Source: Arcobacter sp. | GTDB taxonomy: Bacteria; Campylobacterota; Campylobacteria; Campylobacterales; Arcobacteraceae | DNA: 11,707 nucleotides | Direction: 5' to 3' | Assembly: GCA_030635995.1 (NCBI GenBank) | Contig: DAOVXU010000035.1 | Span: forward strand, 1 to 11,707 | In this document: in pieces, positions 7,144 through 11,707 of the stretch | How the letters are laid out: each line of letters begins with the position of its first letter | Numbering within the stretch: the first letter of the stretch is position 1 | Position numbers and translations under genes: made by a program | The notes under the pieces: generated by a model | Databases searched by the model: none | What the model was told of the DNA's origin: nothing | The model's input: only the letters and a program-made list of their open reading frames with translations

Positions 7144-7614
7144 ATGAATATAATAGAAGGACACTTAAAATTAAGTGGAGATGAAAAAATTGCAATTATA
7201 AATGGTAGATTTAATCATATCATTACGGATAGACTAGTTGAAGGTGCTCAAGATTCGTTTAAAAGACATGGAGGTAATATTGATAATTTAGATTTGATTT
7301 TAGTTCCAGGTGCTTTTGAAATTCCATTTGCTTTGCAAAAAGCACTTCAAAGTGGTAAGTATGATGCAGTTTGTTGTGTAGGTGCAGTTATAAGAGGAGC
7401 TACTCCACATTTTGACTATATAAGTGCTGAATCAACTAAAGGTATTGCTACAGCAGCTATGAATGCTGGACTTCCTGTATCTAATGGTGTTTTAACTACA
7501 GATACTATAGAACAAGCAATTGAGCGAGCAGGAAGTAAAGCTGGAAATAAAGGTGCGGAAGCTATGACTACAATAATAGAGATGCTTGATCTTTATAAAG
7601 CGATGGATAAATAA
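7144..7614 (+). CDS. ribH: 6,7-dimethyl-8-ribityllumazine synthase
   Basis: RibH carries out the penultimate step of riboflavin synthesis, joining 5-amino-6-ribitylaminouracil with 3,4-dihydroxy-2-butanone 4-phosphate. The family forms pentamers or 60-subunit shells in the cytoplasm. Visible blocks are GRFNHIITDRLVEGA (21-35, with the ring-stacking aromatic F23), LVPGAFEIPFAL (53-64), GAVIRGATPHFDYI (80-93, catalytic His89) and NGVLTTDTIEQAIERAG (114-130), then KAGNKGAEA (132-140) with the phosphate-binding region around R128. At 156 residues it is full length. The ATG at 7144 has a Shine-Dalgarno GGAG at 7133-7136. The stop codon overlaps the nusB start as TAATG, so the two are translationally coupled. 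The ribH-nusB pairing is widespread in bacteria. Confidence 0.98.
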   Translation: MNIIEGHLKLSGDEKIAIINGRFNHIITDRLVEGAQDSFKRHGGNIDNLDLILVPGAFEIPFALQKALQSGKYDAVCCVGAVIRGATPHFDYISAESTKGIATAAMNAGLPVSNGVLTTDTIEQAIERAGSKAGNKGAEAMTTIIEMLDLYKAMDK

Positions 7615-8000
7615 TGGCAACTAGAACACAAGCAAGAGAGTCTATAGTTGGACTTTTATATGCTTATGATTTAGGTAATACAGAAATTGCAAAATTTTCA
7701 GATATTGTACTAGAAGATAAAAAGATTAGAAATAAACAAAAAGATTTTGCTATGAATCTATTTGAAGGTACATTAGAAAACCTTGAAGTGATAGATAAAA
7801 ACTTATCTGAACATCTTCAAAAAAGAGATATAAAAGAGGTAGGGGCTGTTGAAAAAGCAATTTTAAGACTTTCTATTTATGAGATAGTATTTACTAAACT
7901 TGATAAAGCAATTGTAATAAATGAAGCTATAGAATTAGCTAAAAAGTTAGCTAGTGATAATGCTCCAAAATTTATCAATGGATTACTAGATAGTATTTAA
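7614..8000 (+). CDS. nusB: Transcription antitermination factor NusB
   Basis: NusB binds boxA RNA with ribosomal protein S10 (NusE) and supports antitermination in rRNA operons. The all-helical 128-residue protein matches the family in length and shows ARESIVGLLYAYDLGN (7-22) with the basic, Arg-containing N-terminus used for RNA contact, DFAMNLFEGTLENL (39-52), VEKAILRLSIYEI (79-91) and the C-terminal INEAIELAKKLA, then NAPKFINGLLDSI. The start ATG overlaps the last base of the ribH stop (TAATG), so expression is tied to ribH. pyrF follows after 32 bases. Confidence 0.96.
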   Translation: MATRTQARESIVGLLYAYDLGNTEIAKFSDIVLEDKKIRNKQKDFAMNLFEGTLENLEVIDKNLSEHLQKRDIKEVGAVEKAILRLSIYEIVFTKLDKAIVINEAIELAKKLASDNAPKFINGLLDSI

Positions 8001-8032
8001 TCTAAAATTATATAAGTATAGATGGAGATAAA

Positions 8033-8716
8033 ATGAAATTATGTATCGCTTTAGATAAATCAAGTGCAAAAGAAAATTTAGAATTAGCTAAAGAAATAAA
8101 AGATTTTGATGTTTGGTTAAAAGTTGGATTTAGAAGTTATATAAGAGATGGAAAAGATTTTTTAAATGAATTAAAAAAAATAAATCCAAATTTTAAAATA
8201 TTTTTAGACCTAAAGCTTTATGATATTCCAAATACAATGGCAGATGCAGCTATGGAAATAGCAACATTAGATGTAGATATGTTTAATGTTCATGCAAGTA
8301 GTGGGAAAATTGCTATGAAAACAGTTATGGAAAGACTTTCAACTTTAGAAAAAAGACCTTTAGTTTTGGCAGTAACTGCACTTACAAGTTTTGATAATGA
8401 TAATTTTAAAGATATATATAATGATGATATATCTACAAAAGCAACACAATTTGCAAAAGATACTTTTGAGGCTGGTCTTGATGGTGTTGTATCTTCTGCT
8501 TTTGAAAGCTTTGATATCAAATCAAATACTTCAAAAGAATTTATAACACTTACTCCTGGTATTAGACCTTTTGGTGAAGATACTGGTGATCAAAAAAGGG
8601 TTGCAGATATTGCATTGGCAAAAAAAGAATTAGTTGATTTTATAGTTGTAGGTAGACCAATATATAAATCAGAAAATCCAAAAGAGGTTGTTAAAAAGAT
8701 TTTAGATAATATTTAG
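8033..8716 (+). CDS. pyrF: Orotidine 5'-phosphate decarboxylase
   Basis: PyrF converts orotidine 5'-phosphate to UMP, the last step of de novo pyrimidine synthesis, as a cytoplasmic TIM-barrel dimer. The 227-residue protein shows CIALDKSS (4-11, D8), WLKVGF (28-33, K30), the catalytic loop FLDLKLYDIPNTM (57-69, with D59, K61 and D64), FNVHASSG (84-91), LTPGIRPFGEDTGDQKR (173-189, with R178) and VVGRPIY (205-211, with phosphate-binding R208). All catalytic residues are present. The start has a Shine-Dalgarno GGAG at 8024-8027. The gene is the last of the ribH-nusB-pyrF run; no clear terminator follows before the tRNA gene. Confidence 0.97.
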   Translation: MKLCIALDKSSAKENLELAKEIKDFDVWLKVGFRSYIRDGKDFLNELKKINPNFKIFLDLKLYDIPNTMADAAMEIATLDVDMFNVHASSGKIAMKTVMERLSTLEKRPLVLAVTALTSFDNDNFKDIYNDDISTKATQFAKDTFEAGLDGVVSSAFESFDIKSNTSKEFITLTPGIRPFGEDTGDQKRVADIALAKKELVDFIVVGRPIYKSENPKEVVKKILDNI

Positions 8717-8750
8717 CTATTACTTAAGGATTCTTTTACCTACTTTTATA

Positions 8751-8756
8751 TATAAT
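8751..8756 (+). promoter_or_regulatory. Probable -10 box for tRNA-Ser
   Basis: A perfect TATAAT lies 10 bases before the first base of the tRNA, preceded by a T-rich run (8732-8748) and with no obvious -35. It would start a transcript near 8762-8764, only a few bases upstream of the mature tRNA end at 8767. Predicted only. Confidence 0.5.
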
Positions 8757-8766
8757 TTCAACCTAT

Positions 8767-8856
8767 GGACGAGTGGGTGAGTGGCTTAAACCACATCCCT
8801 GCTAAGGATGCGTACTGGTAACGGTACCGAGAGTTCAAATCTCTCCTCGTCCGCCA
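8767..8856 (+). tRNA. tRNA-Ser (anticodon GCU)
   Basis: The acceptor stem GGACGAG (8767-8773) pairs with CTCGTCC (8846-8852), followed by discriminator G and an encoded CCA (8854-8856). The anticodon stem CATCC/GGATG (8794-8798, 8806-8810) closes the loop CTGCTAA with anticodon GCT at 8801-8803, which reads AGC and AGU serine codons. The variable region (8811-8828) is long and can form a short GTAC/GTAC stem, marking a class II tRNA as expected for serine. The T arm is GAGAG-TTCAAAT-CTCTC (8829-8845). All stems pair well, so this should be functional. It sits between pyrF and dnaE on the same strand. Confidence 0.97.
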
Positions 8857-8958
8857 CTTATAAACCCCTATATAACAACACTTTCAAAGACTTTTAAAAA
8901 AATATCAATATTATTTATACTACTTCGCAAAATCAAATTATACAAAGATGATATATGA

Positions 8959-8964
8959 TATAAT
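8959..8964 (+). promoter_or_regulatory. Probable -10 box for dnaE
   Basis: A perfect TATAAT, preceded by TG at 8956-8957, lies in the 142-base gap between the tRNA and dnaE and would give a start near 8971 and a leader of about 28 bases. No convincing -35 is seen. The rest of the gap (8857-8950) is AT-rich and holds no gene or clear terminator that I can support. Confidence 0.5.
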
Positions 8965-8998
8965 ATTTTGATAAATCAATTAAACTAAAAGTGATAAA

Positions 8999-11707
8999 AT
9001 GTCAGAAAAACCAAAATTTACCCACTTACACTTACATACCGAATATTCTATGCTTGATGGAGCAAATAAGATACCTGTTTTAGCTAAAAAAATAAAAGAG
9101 TTAGGTATGGATAGTGTTGCTATGACTGATCATGGAAATATGTTTGGGACTATTACATTTTATAATGAGATGAAGAAAAATGGGATAAAACCAATTATAG
9201 GGATAGAAGCTTATATTCATAATGAAGAGGATATAGGGGATAAAACTACTAAAAGAAGATTTCATTTATGTTTATATGCTAAAAATGATGTAGGGTATAA
9301 AAATCTTATGTATCTATCTTCTCAAGCTTATATGCATGGATTTTATTATTATCCACGGATAAATAAAAAACTTTTAATAGAGAATTCTGAGGGGATTATA
9401 TGTAGTTCAGCTTGTTTGCAAGGGGAAGTAAACTGGCATCTTAATCTTAAAAATGAGAGAAATGTAAAAAATGGTGCAAAAGGGTTTGATGAGGCTAAAA
9501 AAATAGCATTAGAGTATAAAGAGATATTTGGTGATGATTTTTATCTTGAGATGATGCGACATGGGATTGTAGATCAGCATTATATAGATACTCAAATTAT
9601 TCAAATATCAAAAGAAACAGGTATTAAAATAATTGCTACAAACGATACTCATTATACAAATCAAAAAGATGCAGAGGCTCATGAGGCATTTATGTGTATA
9701 GCTATGAATAAACTTTATGATGATCCAAATCGTATGCGTCATAGTGTTCATGAATTTTATGTAAAATCCCCAGAGCAGATGGCTAAACTTTATGCTGATA
9801 TTCCAGAAGCTTTAGAAAATACTCAAGAGATAGTAGATAAGTGTAATTTGGAGATAAAATTAGGGGATCCAACTCCTCCTAATTTTAAATTTACAAGGGA
9901 AAAATCTGAGATAAATAATTTGGTTTTACCAGAGCCTGAACTTGAATATTCTTTAGAAAATGATAAAGTATTATTTATAGATGAGTGTAAACGAGGTTTA
10001 GAAAAAAGACTTAAAATTGTAGATGAATTTAAACATCAAGAGTATAAAGATAGACTTCAAGTTGAGATGGATATTATTAATAATATGAAATTTCCTGGAT
10101 ATATGCTGATTGTTTGGGATTTTGTTATATTTGGGAAACAACAAAAAATTCCAGTTGGTCCTGGTAGGGGTTCAGCTGCTGGTAGTTTGGTTGCATTTTC
10201 ATTAGAGATTACAGATATTGATCCTATGCCATATGGACTTCTTTTTGAGAGATTTTTAAATCCTGAGCGAATATCTATGCCTGATATTGATATGGATTTT
10301 TGTCAAGCTAGACGACAAGAGGTTATTGACTATACTGTTGAAAAATATGGAAGAAATAATGTTGCTCAAATTATAACTTTTGGTAAGTTACTTGCAAAAG
10401 GTGTTATTCGTGATGTTGCTAGAGTTCTTGATATGCCGTATAAAGAAGCAGATGCAATGGCAAAACTTATACCAGATGAGCTTGGTATAAATCTAACTGA
10501 TTCTTGGGAAAAAGAACCTAAAATAAAAGAGCTATGTGATTTCAATCCAAAAGCTGCAAGAGTTTGGGAATATGCACTTGCCCTTGAAGGTCTAAATAGA
10601 AATGCAGGGACACACGCAGCTGGTGTTGTAATATCAAATGAACCATTATGGAAAAAAACACCACTATTTAAACCATCAGGTCAAGATACTATTGCTACGC
10701 AATACAATGGAAAATATGTAGAAGATGTAGATTTAATTAAGTTTGATTTCCTTGGACTTAAAACACTTACTGTTATTGAGGGTGCTTTACAACTTGTAGA
10801 GAAAAGACACGGAATAAGGATAGATTTTACTAGTAAAGATGTAAATGATAAAGGTGTTTATGATTTGATTTGTACAGGACATACAATAGGATTGTTTCAA
10901 ATTGAATCATCTGGTATGCAAGACCTTTGTAAGCGACTTAAGCCATCAAACTTTGAGGATATTATTGCTGTACTTGCATTATATAGACCCGGACCTATGG
11001 AGTCTGGTATGCTTGATGACTTTATAGATAGAAAACATGGTCGAGCTGAGATAAATTACTTTTATGATGAATTTACTGAACCTCTTGAACCAATTCTAAA
11101 ACCAACTTATGGGGTGATTGTATATCAAGAGCAAGTTATGCAAATCGTTCAAGTTATTGGTGGATTTTCTCTTGGTGGGGCAGATTTAGTTCGTCGAGCT
11201 ATGGGAAAAAAGATTGTTGAGGAGATGGATAGACTTAAAGGTGAGTTTGCAGATGGTGGTGTTAAAAAAGGTTATAATCGTCAACATTGTGAAGAGTTAT
11301 TTGATCTTATTGTAAAGTTTGCTGGGTATGGATTTAATAAATCACATTCGGCTGCTTATGCTATGGTTACATTTTATACCTCATATTTAAAGTGTTATTA
11401 CCCTACTGAATTTATGGCATCACTTCTTACTCTTGAAAAAGACAATACTGATAAAGTTGTAAAATATGTAGATGAAGTAAAAAGGATGGGATTTGAGCTT
11501 GTACCACCTGATATAAATAAATCTCATCTTGTATTTTCTGCTAATAATATTGATAACCAAGAGGTTGTTATGTTTGGTATGGGTGCGCTTAAAGGGGCAG
11601 GGGATGTTGCTATAAATTCAATGCTTACTGCTAGAGAAGATGGTCCCTTTAAAGATTTAAGTGATTTTGTAAGTCGTATTGATAGTAGTAAAGTAAATAA
11701 AAGGGTA
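8999..11707 (+). CDS. dnaE: DNA polymerase III alpha subunit (3' end outside window)
   Basis: This is the replicative C-family polymerase catalytic subunit. The frame is open from the ATG at 8999 to the right edge, giving 903 residues of the family's usual 1,100-1,200, so the C-terminal OB-fold and tau-binding region is missing from the window. The N-terminal PHP domain (about 5-280) opens HLHLHTEYSMLDG and includes MTDHGNMFG, IIGIEAY and ATNDTHYTN. The palm has GPGRGSAAGS (387-396) and PDIDMDF (428-434) with catalytic D429 and D431; the third aspartate is D583 in KFDFLGLK. The fingers include GLFQIESSGMQ, LYRPGPM, YQEQVM, FAGYGFNKSHSAAYA. The Shine-Dalgarno is weak (only AAAAGTG-like purines), but the start is fixed because the PHP motif begins nine residues in. 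It is read from its own probable promoter. Confidence 0.97.
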   Translation, partial: MSEKPKFTHLHLHTEYSMLDGANKIPVLAKKIKELGMDSVAMTDHGNMFGTITFYNEMKKNGIKPIIGIEAYIHNEEDIGDKTTKRRFHLCLYAKNDVGYKNLMYLSSQAYMHGFYYYPRINKKLLIENSEGIICSSACLQGEVNWHLNLKNERNVKNGAKGFDEAKKIALEYKEIFGDDFYLEMMRHGIVDQHYIDTQIIQISKETGIKIIATNDTHYTNQKDAEAHEAFMCIAMNKLYDDPNRMRHSVHEFYVKSPEQMAKLYADIPEALENTQEIVDKCNLEIKLGDPTPPNFKFTREKSEINNLVLPEPELEYSLENDKVLFIDECKRGLEKRLKIVDEFKHQEYKDRLQVEMDIINNMKFPGYMLIVWDFVIFGKQQKIPVGPGRGSAAGSLVAFSLEITDIDPMPYGLLFERFLNPERISMPDIDMDFCQARRQEVIDYTVEKYGRNNVAQIITFGKLLAKGVIRDVARVLDMPYKEADAMAKLIPDELGINLTDSWEKEPKIKELCDFNPKAARVWEYALALEGLNRNAGTHAAGVVISNEPLWKKTPLFKPSGQDTIATQYNGKYVEDVDLIKFDFLGLKTLTVIEGALQLVEKRHGIRIDFTSKDVNDKGVYDLICTGHTIGLFQIESSGMQDLCKRLKPSNFEDIIAVLALYRPGPMESGMLDDFIDRKHGRAEINYFYDEFTEPLEPILKPTYGVIVYQEQVMQIVQVIGGFSLGGADLVRRAMGKKIVEEMDRLKGEFADGGVKKGYNRQHCEELFDLIVKFAGYGFNKSHSAAYAMVTFYTSYLKCYYPTEFMASLLTLEKDNTDKVVKYVDEVKRMGFELVPPDINKSHLVFSANNIDNQEVVMFGMGALKGAGDVAINSMLTAREDGPFKDLSDFVSRIDSSKVNKRV

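Noticed and set aside
8001..8032. Possible separate promoter for pyrF (TATAAG at 8011-8016)
   Set aside because: The hexamer is imperfect, the leader would be only about 10 bases, and such strings are common in AT-rich DNA; co-transcription with nusB is simpler.
8290..8520. Minus-strand open frame of 76 codons inside pyrF
   Set aside because: It is antisense to a complete pyrF with all catalytic motifs and has no recognisable protein features of its own.
8767..8856. tRNA gene as an integration site for a mobile element
   Set aside because: No integrase, no repeat of the tRNA 3' end and no foreign genes are found nearby; both flanks are housekeeping genes.
8857..8958. Terminator or small RNA between the tRNA and dnaE
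   Set aside because: Only short, imperfect inverted repeats (around 8879-8900 and 8903-8915) are present, with no GC-containing stem followed by a T-run, so neither can be supported.

Overview
The window is strongly AT-rich bacterial DNA with every recognisable gene on the + strand, tightly packed. Protein character and gene order point to the Campylobacterota (Epsilonproteobacteria). The linked set kdsA, ribH, nusB, pyrF is typical of that phylum: in Campylobacter jejuni these are the neighbouring genes Cj0381c-Cj0384c, and Helicobacter pylori keeps nusB, ribH and kdsA as HP0001-HP0003 with pyrF at HP0005. The very low GC and the orphan kinase with an HQWRQPL H-box would suit an Arcobacter-type or related free-living member. 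This is an inference from the sequence, not a database match.

Layout. (1) Positions 1-782 are the 3' end of ftsK (DNA translocase). (2) After a good -10 box comes hpf, a long-form ribosome hibernation factor. It is followed by a small multi-pass membrane protein (1395-1772) and a two-RCK potassium-channel protein (1801-3507). (3) kdsA overlaps the channel gene by 4 bases and starts the conserved block. (4) Between kdsA and ribH sit two genes that interrupt the order seen in C. jejuni and H. pylori: a membrane PAS histidine kinase with a NarX/PilJ-like periplasmic sensor (4308-6008) and an unrecognised soluble, partly coiled-coil protein (6020-7063). (5) A hairpin with a T-run and an overlapping promoter separate these from ribH-nusB-pyrF. 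(6) A tRNA-Ser(GCU) gene follows. (7) dnaE, the replicative polymerase alpha subunit, begins at 8999 and runs off the right edge after 903 codons.

How the genes fit together. Most are housekeeping: chromosome segregation, ribosome dormancy, Kdo synthesis for lipopolysaccharide, riboflavin, transcription antitermination, UMP synthesis, serine decoding and replication. The accessory content is the potassium channel with its small membrane neighbour, and the kinase plus unknown-protein pair. No response regulator is present, so the kinase is an orphan here. No mobile element, CRISPR array or phage gene was seen. No stretch over 300 bases lacks a gene; the longest gap is about 142 bases, between the tRNA and dnaE.
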